Assembly: GCF_001439815.1 (NCBI RefSeq)
Contig: NZ_JYLM01000002.1
Location: 372,001 to 436,000, forward strand
Source: Pseudomonas orientalis
GTDB taxonomy: Bacteria; Pseudomonadota; Gammaproteobacteria; Pseudomonadales; Pseudomonadaceae
DNA: 64,000 nt
Direction of reading: 5' to 3'
In this document: positions 45,667-54,996 of the stretch, piece after piece
Layout: the number at the start of each line of letters is the position of its first letter
Numbering within the stretch: position 1 is the stretch's first letter
The notes under the pieces: generated by a model
The model's database searches: none
Told to the model about the DNA's origin: nothing
Seen by the model: only the letters and a program-made list of their open reading frames with translations
Made by a program: the position numbers and the translations under genes

Positions 45667-47470
45667 CTCTACGTTGCACGCGGCGAACACCAGATCCACG
45701 GGGTCCAGTCGCCAGGGAGCATGGGGCCGTTCGGGCATGCTGGCTCTGGTCGGCATCGCATTGCTGGTCGCAGGGCCATGGATTTTCGACAGCTATGTTC
45801 TCAACCTGCTGATCAAGGCCTTTCTGTTTTCGATCGTCGTCATCACGGTGGATGTGCTGTGGGGTTACACCGGATATCTCACCTTCGGGCAGTCGGCGTT
45901 CTTTGGTATTGGTGCGTATGCCGCAGGCTTGGTTTTTACTCACTTTGGCCTGTCGCCAGGCACTATCGCTATCGCCATCGGGCTCGCGGTTGTCGTCCCG
46001 ATGGTGGTTGCAGGGCTGGTCGGGTGGCTGTCCTTCTACCGGGGTGCCTCGCCGTTTTTTGCCACGGTTATCTCGCTGGTGTTGCCCATCGTAATGACCC
46101 AGTTACTGCTGTCCGGCGGTGAGTGGACGGGCTCCAGTTCGGGCCTGACCGGCTATGACACCTTCGACTTGTCGCTGAATGCCTGGTACTGGATCGCCGG
46201 GAGTGGCGTGGCACTGATCGGGCTTTTCGCCTGGCTGTTCGTACGCAGTGATGCAGGGCGTGTGCTGGCGTCGATCCGTGACAACGAGTCCAGATGTGCG
46301 TACCTGGGGATCAACGTCCCGACTATCAAAATCCTGCTGCTGATTGCAACTGCGGCGATTACAGGGGTCGCAGGTTTTGGCTATGGCGCCTTCAGTGGCG
46401 TGGTGGCGCCCGAGTTATCCGGTTTCGTCTTGGGTACCGAGTTGATCATCTGGGTGGCATTGGGTGGACGCGGAACGTTGTGGGGGCCCATGGCGGGGGC
46501 GATTCTGATTAACGTTGCCACGGCCTATCTTGGCAGTCGCATGCCGTTTCTGTGGCAACTGATTCTCGGCCTGTCCTTTGTGCTGGTGATCGTCTTGCTG
46601 CCGCAAGGGATCGTCCCGGCATTGTTCAAGCCCTTGGGGTTCGGTGCGCGTTCGCGGCGGGTACCTGCGCTGGTTGAACGTGCGGGGAAAGCTGTTCCCG
46701 AATCGGATGGCGTGCCTGCACTCCTGATGGAAGATGTGACGAAGAGCTATGGTTCGCTCAAAGTCTTGCAGGGGATCAACCTCAAGGCTGAGGCCGGTGA
46801 TCTGGTTGGACTGATCGGCCCCAATGGTGCCGGTAAAACAACACTGATGCGGTGCATGAGCGACGGGGCTGACCGTACATCCGGGACGGTGCATCTATGC
46901 GGTAACGATATCCGTCGGCTTCCGGCTGAGGCCTGTGTTCGTTTTGGTCTTGGGCGCAAATTTCAGAATGCCAATATTTTCGAATCCCTGACCGTCGCCG
47001 AGTGTTTGCGTATGGCTGGCACCCTGCACGAACGCCCCACGTTTTTCACTCGGTCGGATACGTTGGCTTTGCCATCCTATGCCTTGGACGTTTTGCGGGT
47101 TACCGGGCTGGATAGCATGCTGGACGTGGTCGCTCGAGACCTGTCGCACGGTGAACAGCAAGCGTTGGAACTGGCCATGGTGCTGGCCCTGGAACCTCGT
47201 ATCGTGCTGCTCGACGAGCCTACCGCAGGGCTGACAAAGACCGAGCGCACGCAAATCGGTGTGGTGCTTTCCATGCTCGCAAACCGCTACAAGTTGTGTT
47301 GCCTGCTGGTTGAACACGATCTGGATTTTGTGGAACAGATCGCTACCCGAATCGTGGTATTACACCAAGGGGCGATGGTCATGCAGGGTACTTTCGAAGA
47401 AGTCGTGAACTCGGATCTGGTCAAGACGATTTATGCCGGATCTGCACTTGCTCCACGGGAGGTCGTATGA
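45659..47470 (+). CDS. Fused ABC permease-ATPase (LivM-LivG)
   Basis: A 603-residue fusion. Residues about 25-335 are a LivM-type permease (LINLLIKAFLFS region; GYTGYLTFGQSAFFGIGAYA) and residues about 355-603 a LivG-type ATPase with Walker A GPNGAGKTTLMRC, signature DLSHGEQQALELAM, and Walker B ALEPRIVLLDEPTAGL. Separate livM and livG genes are usual, but such fusions exist in urea/amide type clusters. It overlaps both neighbours (8 and 4 nt). The linker (GFGARSRRVPALVERAGKAV) is basic. Confidence 0.9.
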   Translation: MTNSTLHAANTRSTGSSRQGAWGRSGMLALVGIALLVAGPWIFDSYVLNLLIKAFLFSIVVITVDVLWGYTGYLTFGQSAFFGIGAYAAGLVFTHFGLSPGTIAIAIGLAVVVPMVVAGLVGWLSFYRGASPFFATVISLVLPIVMTQLLLSGGEWTGSSSGLTGYDTFDLSLNAWYWIAGSGVALIGLFAWLFVRSDAGRVLASIRDNESRCAYLGINVPTIKILLLIATAAITGVAGFGYGAFSGVVAPELSGFVLGTELIIWVALGGRGTLWGPMAGAILINVATAYLGSRMPFLWQLILGLSFVLVIVLLPQGIVPALFKPLGFGARSRRVPALVERAGKAVPESDGVPALLMEDVTKSYGSLKVLQGINLKAEAGDLVGLIGPNGAGKTTLMRCMSDGADRTSGTVHLCGNDIRRLPAEACVRFGLGRKFQNANIFESLTVAECLRMAGTLHERPTFFTRSDTLALPSYALDVLRVTGLDSMLDVVARDLSHGEQQALELAMVLALEPRIVLLDEPTAGLTKTERTQIGVVLSMLANRYKLCCLLVEHDLDFVEQIATRIVVLHQGAMVMQGTFEEVVNSDLVKTIYAGSALAPREVV

Positions 47471-48174
47471 ACGGTGCCACGTTGGAACTGAATTCAGTTA
47501 CGAGCGGTTACAGGGCGTCCGTCGTCATACGGGATATGTCGTTCAAAATCGCGGCCGGCGAAGCGGTCGCTTTGCTGGGCAAAAACGGCATGGGCAAGAC
47601 GACATTGCTCAAGACCATCATGGGGTATCTGCCCAAGAAACACGGTGCTGTTCAAGTCAACGACTGTGACATTACCCGGCTGTCGCCTCATCGAGTCGCA
47701 CACGTAGGCATCGCTTATGCGGCCCAGGAAAAATCGCTTTTCACCGAACTCAGCATCCGGGACAACCTTCGCATGGGGCTCGAGAAAGATGCGCTGTTCG
47801 ATGAGCGTTTCGCGGCCATCGAATCCGTGTTCCCGGTGTTCAAGGACCGTCTGAAGCAGTACGCCGGCACGTTGTCGGGAGGCGAGCAAAAAATGCTGCT
47901 GGTGGCGCGCGCGTTAATGATGCGCCCCTCCATCATACTGCTAGACGAAATCACTGAAGGCTTGCAGCCCTCGGTGATTGACCGGATCGCTGTCGCACTG
48001 GGGCACGAGCGGCAACTCCACGGCACAACCATGCTACTTATCGAGCAAAATGTGCCATTCGCATTGAAGGTGGCGGATCGATACCTGGTGCTCAAACAAG
48101 GCGAGATCGAAGAGGAAGGCGACGCCCGCGCGCCAGGTGCTACCGAAGCCATTTTCAATCATCTGAGGGTGTGA
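47467..48174 (+). CDS. ABC transporter ATPase (LivF type)
   Basis: A 235-residue ATPase pairing with the fused subunit. Walker A LLGKNGMGKTTLLKTIMGYL, signature GTLSGGEQKMLLVARALM, and Walker B SIILLDEITEGLQPSV. The position LDEITEGL with isoleucine instead of the usual proline after E is a feature of LivF/UrtE-type subunits. Start overlaps the preceding stop by 4 nt. It completes the importer: binding protein, permease, fused permease-ATPase, ATPase. Confidence 0.9.
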   Translation: MNGATLELNSVTSGYRASVVIRDMSFKIAAGEAVALLGKNGMGKTTLLKTIMGYLPKKHGAVQVNDCDITRLSPHRVAHVGIAYAAQEKSLFTELSIRDNLRMGLEKDALFDERFAAIESVFPVFKDRLKQYAGTLSGGEQKMLLVARALMMRPSIILLDEITEGLQPSVIDRIAVALGHERQLHGTTMLLIEQNVPFALKVADRYLVLKQGEIEEEGDARAPGATEAIFNHLRV

Positions 48175-48179
48175 CGCTC

Positions 48180-49181
48180 ATGGCCCTGTCCAGTACTGAC
48201 GACCTGCCGTTGTGCCTGTTCATCGCCACAGGCGGAACAATTGCCATGCAAGTTGACCCTTCAACGTCGGCTCCAATACCTGCGTTGTCGGGCAGCGACT
48301 TGATCAAAGCCGTGCCTGCCATAGCGACGATCGCGCGGCTCGAAATCAATAACCTGTCTAATGTCCCGTCAGTCGAAATGGGGCCGCAGCGCTGGGTACA
48401 GTTGCATCAGGTCATTGAAGCCGCGTTGGCTCGTCAGGATATCGCGGGTGTGCTGGTGTCCCACGGCACCGATACCCTTGAAGAGACCGCGTGGTTTCTC
48501 GACTTGACGTTGACCTCCAGCAAGCCTGTTGTGCTTATCGGCGCACAACGCAATGCATCCGAATCGGACTTCGACGGGCCACGCAACCTTTTGAGCGGTG
48601 CCAGGGTCTGCGTTGAGCCTGAGTCTTCGGGCAAGGGCGTGATGGCGGTCCTGAACGATCAGATCAACGCTGCACGGGAAGTCAGCAAAACCCATACCTC
48701 GGACGTTGAGTCGTTCAACTCGGGCGATGCCGGTTTTCTCGGAAGAGTGGACGGCGATACGGTCATTTTTTATCGCTCATCCTGTCGTCGACAATACTTG
48801 TCGCTGGGGCGAGACAGCTTGCCTCGCGTTGACATTGTGGCCATGTACGCCGGCGCCGACGCTACCTCGTTGAACGCTGCCGTCCAGGCGGGGGCCAGGG
48901 GGATCGTCATTCAGGCCCTGGGGGCGGGAAATGTGAATGCCGAGGTGTATGCGGCCATTTCGCAGGCCATCGAAGCCGATGTCACGGTGGTCATTGCCAC
49001 ACGCGTCCCCCGTGGTCGGGTCAGGCCCCTCTATGGCTTTGCCGGGGGCGGCAGTACCTTGAAAGAGGCCGGTGTGATCTTCGCCAATGACCTGAGTTCG
49101 CAGAAAGCGAGGATATTGTTGATGTTGGCTATCCAAAGCATCAGGTCCGCAACCGAACTACAAGATATTTTTGATCAATAG
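48180..49181 (+). CDS. Asparaginase-family amidohydrolase
   Basis: A 333-residue L-asparaginase fold protein. The first catalytic threonine motif is FIATGGTIAM (near residue 20), the second is GVLVSHGTDTLEETAWFLDL (near 95), and the lysine appears in later segments. It hydrolyses asparagine or a related terminal amide. The ATG at 48180 was preferred to the overlapping GTG at 48171 because GAGGG lies at correct spacing. In this operon it provides a second amide hydrolysis step after the nitrilase-superfamily enzyme. Confidence 0.85.
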   Translation: MALSSTDDLPLCLFIATGGTIAMQVDPSTSAPIPALSGSDLIKAVPAIATIARLEINNLSNVPSVEMGPQRWVQLHQVIEAALARQDIAGVLVSHGTDTLEETAWFLDLTLTSSKPVVLIGAQRNASESDFDGPRNLLSGARVCVEPESSGKGVMAVLNDQINAAREVSKTHTSDVESFNSGDAGFLGRVDGDTVIFYRSSCRRQYLSLGRDSLPRVDIVAMYAGADATSLNAAVQAGARGIVIQALGAGNVNAEVYAAISQAIEADVTVVIATRVPRGRVRPLYGFAGGGSTLKEAGVIFANDLSSQKARILLMLAIQSIRSATELQDIFDQ

Positions 49182-49190
49182 GTGAGCGTC

Positions 49191-50342
49191 ATGCCCAACA
49201 CCAAGACAGCAGTCACTAAAGATCAGGGGTGGCCTATCGGCATCTTGTACTCGCGCTCGGGTGCTACCGGTGTCACCGAGTCCGAACATTTTTTTGGTAC
49301 TGCGCTGGCGATCGAGGAAATAAACGCCCTGGGTGGCGTCCTGAATCTGCCGTTGATCCCAACTGCATATGACCCCAAGGGGGCGGCGGAAGAATACCGA
49401 CGCTTGACCGGCAAGTTGCTGATCGAAGATGAGATCAACGTCATTTTTGGTTGTTCCCGATCTTCCAGCCGAAAAGCGGTGCTGCCGCTCATCGAACGCC
49501 ATAACGCGTTGCTTTGGTATTGCTCGTTCTATGAAGGGTTCGAATATTCCCCGAACATCATTTATACCGGTGCCGTACCCAATCAGAACAGCATTCAACT
49601 GGCCGCCTACCTGTTGCAAAACAAGGGCACCCGGTTTTTTTTGGTGGGCGCGGACTACATCTATCCGCGTGAATCCAATCGCATCATGCGGGACGTCGTT
49701 GAACAATACGGCGGCGAGATTGTAGATGAGGTCTACCTGCCCATCGACGCAGGCGTAGAACAACTCAAGGACGTTTTGAATGAAATCCGCGAAGCCCAGC
49801 CGGATGTTGTGTTTTCGACCCTCGTCGGACAGTCGGCCCGCTCTTTCTATCAGTTGTATGGAGAGCATGGACTGGATCCCAAAAAAATACCCATTGCCAG
49901 CCTCTCCATGACCGAAGAAGAAATCCGTTTGATCGGGCCGCAACTGTGTGAAGGCCACATCACCGCTGCCACCTATTTCGGTTCGCTGCGCAACGATAGT
50001 AATCAACGGTTCATTGAGCTTTGGCGCACACGCTTCGGCGATCGGCCAACCAGCACCTGGTCGGAAATGGCCTATTCCCAGGTTCACCTGTTTGCGCGTG
50101 CCCTGGAGCGAGCTGGTAGTCTGGACAGGCGCAAATTAGTCGACGCCGTACACAAGGTGAAATTCGCTTCGCCAGAAGGGCCAATAGCGATTGATGCGGA
50201 AAATAACCATTGCGCCCTGACGCCCCGAATCGGCATCTGCCGCAGTGATGGGCAGTTCGACGTCGTATGGGAAGGTTCGGGCCCCGTCAAACCCGATCCT
50301 TACCTCTCCACTTTCGGGTTCTCTGAGTTTTGGTTGAGGTAA
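49191..50342 (+). CDS. AmiC-like cytoplasmic amide sensor
   Basis: A 383-residue periplasmic-binding-protein fold without a signal peptide: it starts MPNTKTAVTKDQGWPIGILY and the binding fold begins at once with SRSGATGVTESEHFFGTALA. Further segments match AmiC (YDPKGAAEEYRRLTGKLLIE; FFLVGADYIYPRESNRIMRD; YLPIDAGVEQLKDVLNEIRE). AmiC binds small amides and restrains AmiR; the gene is directly followed by an AmiR-like gene (4 nt gap). The ATG at 49191 follows TAGGTGAG, better than the GTG nine nt upstream. Confidence 0.85.
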   Translation: MPNTKTAVTKDQGWPIGILYSRSGATGVTESEHFFGTALAIEEINALGGVLNLPLIPTAYDPKGAAEEYRRLTGKLLIEDEINVIFGCSRSSSRKAVLPLIERHNALLWYCSFYEGFEYSPNIIYTGAVPNQNSIQLAAYLLQNKGTRFFLVGADYIYPRESNRIMRDVVEQYGGEIVDEVYLPIDAGVEQLKDVLNEIREAQPDVVFSTLVGQSARSFYQLYGEHGLDPKKIPIASLSMTEEEIRLIGPQLCEGHITAATYFGSLRNDSNQRFIELWRTRFGDRPTSTWSEMAYSQVHLFARALERAGSLDRRKLVDAVHKVKFASPEGPIAIDAENNHCALTPRIGICRSDGQFDVVWEGSGPVKPDPYLSTFGFSEFWLR

Positions 50343-50346
50343 CGCC

Positions 50347-50955
50347 ATGAGTTCCAGCCTTCGCCGTCTCTATGAAGATTTGCGCAGTATCTGCGTTGCG
50401 TTTGTTTATCCCCCCGGGGATGACCGCGATATTGTCATGCAACAGCTTAAAAGAATTGGCTGCCGGGTGAAGATCGTCTGGCCATTCCCCTCAGAGCCCC
50501 CTGCGGACGTCGACGTCATTCTCTTTCAGATAACGCAGGAGCTGGAAGGCAACAAGATCTGGTCGGGCGCCTCCGTCAACGCGGCGCTCATCGCGCTTTC
50601 CGACTACGAAAGCCCGACCATCTTGAAGTTGTTGCTCGATACGCGCGCTCACGGGGTGATTTCAAAACCGTTTCGATCTTCCGGAATTCTTAGCACGCTG
50701 GTACTGGCCAGAGCCTCGTATAGCTACCAGGAACGCTTGCAGGGGAAGATCGACAAACTGGAGCTGACCATAAAGTCCCGTCGACAGATCGAAAAAGCCA
50801 TTCGTGTGTTGGTCGAACGTCAAAACCTGACCGAGACTCAGGCCTACGAACACATGAGATCGCGGGCAACCAAGCTGCATGTCACCGTCGCCGAAGTGTC
50901 CGGGATGATCATCGAGGCCCATGAGGCCATGGAACGGCTCGGTTTGAAGCTTTAG
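50347..50955 (+). CDS. AmiR-like ANTAR antitermination protein
   Basis: A 202-residue protein with a pseudo-receiver N-terminal half (ICVAFVYPPGDDRDIVMQQL; LSDYESPTILKLLLDTRAHG; VISKPF), a coiled-coil (QERLQGKIDKLELTIKSRRQ), and the C-terminal ANTAR three-helix domain (IEKAIRVLVERQNLTETQAY, EHMRSRATKLHVTVAEV). This is the layout of AmiR, which binds leader RNA and prevents termination when its partner AmiC binds inducer. Together with the leader at 42.58-42.66 kb it would close a regulatory loop. Confidence 0.85.
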   Translation: MSSSLRRLYEDLRSICVAFVYPPGDDRDIVMQQLKRIGCRVKIVWPFPSEPPADVDVILFQITQELEGNKIWSGASVNAALIALSDYESPTILKLLLDTRAHGVISKPFRSSGILSTLVLARASYSYQERLQGKIDKLELTIKSRRQIEKAIRVLVERQNLTETQAYEHMRSRATKLHVTVAEVSGMIIEAHEAMERLGLKL

Positions 50956-51026
50956 CTTTGGCGCGCCGCGATCCGTTTGTACTCGTTGTAACGAGTGCCT
51001 ACAGCCACTAAAACAAGAAACCCGCT

Positions 51027-53028
51027 ATGACAATGCTTGATTCCCACCTCACGGGTGAGCCTCGGCCTGGCCCTATATCGCCTGGATTTTTTAAACGCGC
51101 TCTTGGTGATCTCTCGGTCGGCGGCAAACTGGCGTTTGGTTTTGCGCTCGCCGTGTTGGTAACCATTGGTGTGATTGCTACTGCTTTAGTCAGTCAGCAC
51201 TTTCTGTTCAATGGCAATGAACAGTTGAACAAGGTCATGGTTATCAATGAACGGGTGCTGCGTGCCCGAGTCGCCGAAAACCGCTTTGCGTTGAGTCGTG
51301 CCGATGATCAACAGCAAGAGATCAAGCAGTCGCTTGCTGTCGCTGTCGAAACGCTTAAAAAGCTTGCTGCTTGAACAGAAAGCATCTGATAAACCCTGGT
51401 CAGAGATGCTGGAGGCCATTGATCTCTATCAAGCACAATTCGAAGCTTATGCAGGCCTGTTGAACGCTGGATATCTCGCGCAATTGGGGATGCAGGACCA
51501 GGCACGTACGGCGGCAGAAAGCTTCGAATTGGTCTTTCTTGATCTGCTCGATAACTTTAGCAGTGGTGCCGGACACGCTGCCATATCCAGCGACAGGTTC
51601 ACCGATCTTGATCAGACGGCGGCATTGATGCGCAAGCTATTGAGTGTGCGTGATCGTGAAGCCTCCTTCATTCTCGAACCCGACGATGACCACCGTGCCG
51701 CTTGGGACATGGCAATGGCTGATACCCATACAGCCATCGACCATTTGCTCACGTATCTACCTCTAGCCCAGCAGCAACCCCTGCAAATGGCCAAGGAAAA
51801 TCTGGAGCAATATCGGCTGCGGTTCAACACTTTTAGTGACAGCCAGGTAGAGAGTCGGTTGAGCGCGCAAAAAATGCGCGGTCAGGCTGATCAGGTTTTG
51901 GCGTTGGCTAGGCATGCATCGTCCGAGGAGCAGGCACTGATGCTCAATGCCGGGAGTCGGGCCGAGAAATTGCTGCTCGGGGCGGCGGTGATGTCCATAG
52001 TGGTCAGCCTGCTGGCGTGTTGGATTATCCGGCGCTCGATCGTGTCCCCGTTGAATGAAATCCTGATCCTCGCCAAACGGGTAGCGGCCGGCCGGTTGGG
52101 CGACCCTGTTTTTGTGGTAGCGCGCAAGGATGAGCTTGGCGACGTCCAGTCCACAGTGCATGTCATGGTGGCAAGCATTCGAGGATTGGTCGGCCATATG
52201 GGGTCAGGTATCGCACAGTTGGGGGCTGACACGTCAGAGCTTTCGTTGATATCCGCTCAGACGCAAAGTGATGTCAGGCAACAGCTCCTGGAAACCGAGC
52301 AGACTCTGGAAGCCATGCGCAGGGTCTCCGGAACAGCCGAGCAGGTCGCCCTCAATGCCGAACGAGCAAGCATTGAAACCGAGCAGGCGCGTAGCAGGGT
52401 CAGCAGCGGGGGAGAGGTTGTTCAGCGTGTCACTGAGCAAGTCATCCACCTTTCGGGCGATATTGAAGCCTCTACCGAAGCGATGCGTCATCTGCGTCAC
52501 GAGAGCATCCAGATTGGCAAGGCTCTCGATGTCATTAAGTCTGTCTCCGAGCAAACCAATTTGCTTGCACTCAATGCTGCTATCGAGGCAGCAAGGGCCG
52601 GTGAGCAAGGGCGAGGATTTGCTGTAGTCGCCGATGAGGTTCGAGCTTTATCCATGAGTACGCGCGACTCGACGGTGCACATTGAACAGCTCATGCAACA
52701 GCTGCGGAAAGGAGCAGATACCGCCGTGGTGCGCATGGAAAGTAGCGGAGCGTTGACCCGTAACGTCGTCCTGCTGGCCGACCATGCTGCGACGGCTCTC
52801 GACGATATCTCGCTGGCCATCGCGAGTATTGATGAGCTCAATCAGCAAATTGCCATTGCCGCCGAGTCCCAGAGAACCATGGCCACTCAGGTAGCGCTCA
52901 GCATGACTCGTGTTCGTGAAGTCAGCGAAAGCAGTGCAAATGTTGGAGAGCGCCTGGAGAGGTCCAGCGAGGGGCTTCGATTGCTCGGACAGCGTCTGTC
53001 GGAAACCGTAGGTAAATTTAACGACTGA
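51027..53028 (+). pseudogene. Methyl-accepting chemotaxis protein gene with one-base frameshift
   Basis: A chemoreceptor split over two frames. The first part (51027-51374) has MTMLDSHLTGEPRPGPISPG and TM1 (LAFGFALAVLVTIGVIATAL), and ends early. The second continues with the sensor, TM2 ([20 protein letters not shown]), HAMP, and signalling tip ([35 protein letters not shown]) to 53028. Dropping one A from the five-A run at 51357-51361 joins them into about 666 codons. So it carries a single A insertion, either a real mutation or a base-calling error. Placed last after the amide operon, it likely sensed the same compounds. Confidence 0.8.
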
Positions 53029-53443
53029 AGGTCGACAGTTTTGAGGATCGTCGGACCGTTAAATCCTTGGACACTGCACATGGCGGCGACAATGTCATGA
53101 TCGAATGACTACCAGATCTCTTTGCCAAAGCAGGTCTTGTCTTGGGAGACCTGAATCGAGTTTGGTTTCATTGGCATATCTGAATGACTTCTATTGGCCG
53201 ATAGCGGCCTGTCATGGATGCCCCTCAACGCCAAACATGTTCAATGCGTTTCATGCCGTCGGTGCCAGACCATAAGCACAGAGCAGACAACCGCTCGAAA
53301 ATTCGAGCAATCGACTCAAGAGACAGTGGCTAGCCGAAGGGCCCGAGTAGGTTTAGAACGCTGACAATGCCCCGAGCAAGAGGCCAAGAGGTGAGCCTTT
53401 TGACGCACTGATGCATAAGCCAGCAGAGCAGGCGCACCGAACG
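53029..53443. other. Intergenic stretch, no gene recognised
   Basis: About 415 nt between the chemoreceptor and the AraC gene. It includes GGCCGATAGCGGCC (near 53198-53212), a degenerate repeat type also seen near 42.0 kb, and no convincing ORF. A 22-codon minus-strand frame at 53109-53177 was examined and rejected. Confidence 0.45.
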
Positions 53444-54397
53444 TCAGAACTCCGCCCCTGGCGGATGGCCGAAATACGCCTTATACGCATGGTTGAAGTT
53501 GGCAGGGTTGGCGTAGCCCAGACGGTGGGCAATCTGTGCGACGTGCCATTTGCGCTGGCGCAGCAGGTTGCGCGCCAGTTCCAGGCGCTGTTGGCGCACG
53601 TAATCAAGCATCGACTGCCCGTACACCCGGCTGAAGGCACGTCTGAGGGTGGTTTCACCCACGCCCAGCTCCCGGGCCAGCGCCAGAGTGCCGGGTGGGT
53701 TCATCAGGTTGGCGTCGAGCTTGAAGCGTGCTTCGTGCGCCAGGTCCGAATGGCTGCGCAACGCGGCCACAGGGTTGGCCGGCGATGGCGCCAGGTGCGT
53801 CGCCAGCTCGACCAGCACGGCCAGGCTCAGGCTTTCCTGATTCAGCCGTTCCAACGTCCCTTGGTAGGGCGAGTGATAAAGGCGCTCGAACAAACGCCCG
53901 ACGACACGGCAGCCGTGCAGTTCTGAAAAGTGCATGCCATCGTCGAGCAGCCTGGCCAGCGATTGCAGTGACGGGTCTTCTTCGGCCAATTCGCGCAGAT
54001 AGTCGCCGCCGATGCGCAGCCCGGCCATGCGCGCACGGCTGCCGGCAGGCATCTGGTCCATGGCTTCCATGCTTTCGCTCAAGCCCAGCACATGAGGCGC
54101 GCCGAGGGTGTATTCATTTAGGCGACCGTCTACCCGATGCTGCCATTGCCCACCCAGTACCTGCACGATGCAAACGCTGTCGGGCAGCACCTTGTGGATG
54201 CGTAACGGTTCAGGGAACTGCAAATCGCAGTCGAAATACTGCAGGTGCGACCGCACTGTCTGCGCGCGGTAATGGCCGATCGCGCTGCCCATGACCTGCC
54301 GCGCGCTGGCGTCAAATACACCAGCCTGGTCCAGAGCCTCTGGGTGATCGAAGCAGAAGTGGGTGTCCAGATAGGGGTTGCGGCGGTCCATTGGCAA
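53444..54397 (-). CDS. AraC-family transcriptional regulator
   Basis: A 317-residue regulator. The C-terminal double HTH is ALARELGVGETTLRRAFSRV and WHVAQIAHRLGYANPANFNH, then AYKAYFGHPPGAEF. The N-terminal part (FDHPEALDQAGVFDASARQV) fits a sensor of the PchR/OruR-like group. No adjacent target on the same strand is clear; the divergent gene starts 167 nt away and could be controlled by it. Confidence 0.85.
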   Translation of the reverse strand: MPMDRRNPYLDTHFCFDHPEALDQAGVFDASARQVMGSAIGHYRAQTVRSHLQYFDCDLQFPEPLRIHKVLPDSVCIVQVLGGQWQHRVDGRLNEYTLGAPHVLGLSESMEAMDQMPAGSRARMAGLRIGGDYLRELAEEDPSLQSLARLLDDGMHFSELHGCRVVGRLFERLYHSPYQGTLERLNQESLSLAVLVELATHLAPSPANPVAALRSHSDLAHEARFKLDANLMNPPGTLALARELGVGETTLRRAFSRVYGQSMLDYVRQQRLELARNLLRQRKWHVAQIAHRLGYANPANFNHAYKAYFGHPPGAEF

Positions 54398-54564
54398 AAG
54401 CGTCCGTCAGGGCGGGTGGGCAACGTTGCATGATATCGACATCGGGCAGCCCGATCAGTTGTTGTGAGTCACGGCCTTATTGTTGTGCGCCGCGGCCGGA
54501 CCGCTTGGCAGGGGTCGGAGCTTTGATTTCAATGGTCGGCTCTGAACTGTCGAGGAAGCCATAA

Positions 54565-54993
54565 ATGTTGATGTATCGCAAGTGGGCAGCGCTGTTGGCC
54601 TTGGTTCTGGCCCTGATCGCGGGCGTCGCCCATGCTGACAACCGCCCGGAAGTCGCAGAAAAAGTGCTGGCCTATGCCGGCGAAGGCGGTGTGAAAGTCT
54701 GGACCCTGCGCATCGGTGCGCGCGGTGACAATCAGGCGCTGGTGCAGGTAGAGGGCGTGGACCATGACTGGAACATGAAGATCCAGAAAATGGCCGTGGA
54801 AAAGACCAGCAAGGACACCCGTTATTCCACCACCGTGGACGGCCAGAAATTCGTGGTGCTGGTGCTGCAACGAGGTTGGGGCGAGCTGTACCTGCCCGGC
54901 GAATCGCAGGCGCTGAACGTCGGCTATGACGAGTTCCTGTCCAGCCAAGGCAATGCACAGGCTTTTCTGACCGATTATTTGCAGGCCAACTGA
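54565..54993 (+). CDS. Exported protein of unknown function
   Basis: A 142-residue protein with a signal peptide (YRKWAALLALVLALIAGVAHA). The mature part DNRPEVAEKVLAYAGEGGVK then VQVEGVDHDWNMKIQKMAVE has a compact beta-rich pattern. It starts a three-gene block ending with a hypothetical membrane protein at 57030; the gap to the peptidase gene is only 3 nt, so co-expression is likely. Confidence 0.7.
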   Translation: MLMYRKWAALLALVLALIAGVAHADNRPEVAEKVLAYAGEGGVKVWTLRIGARGDNQALVQVEGVDHDWNMKIQKMAVEKTSKDTRYSTTVDGQKFVVLVLQRGWGELYLPGESQALNVGYDEFLSSQGNAQAFLTDYLQAN

Positions 54994-54996
54994 GCC

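Noticed and set aside
51340..51374. Programmed ribosomal frameshift in the chemoreceptor
   Set aside because: The needed change is +1, whereas CTTAAAAAG would favour a -1 slip. No stimulating structure was found. A single-base insertion explains the data more simply.
53109..53177. A 22-codon minus-strand frame (MPMKPNSIQ ... GKEIW) as a peptide precursor
   Set aside because: It resembles a small precursor only superficially; no maturation enzymes are nearby and the ribosome site is poor.
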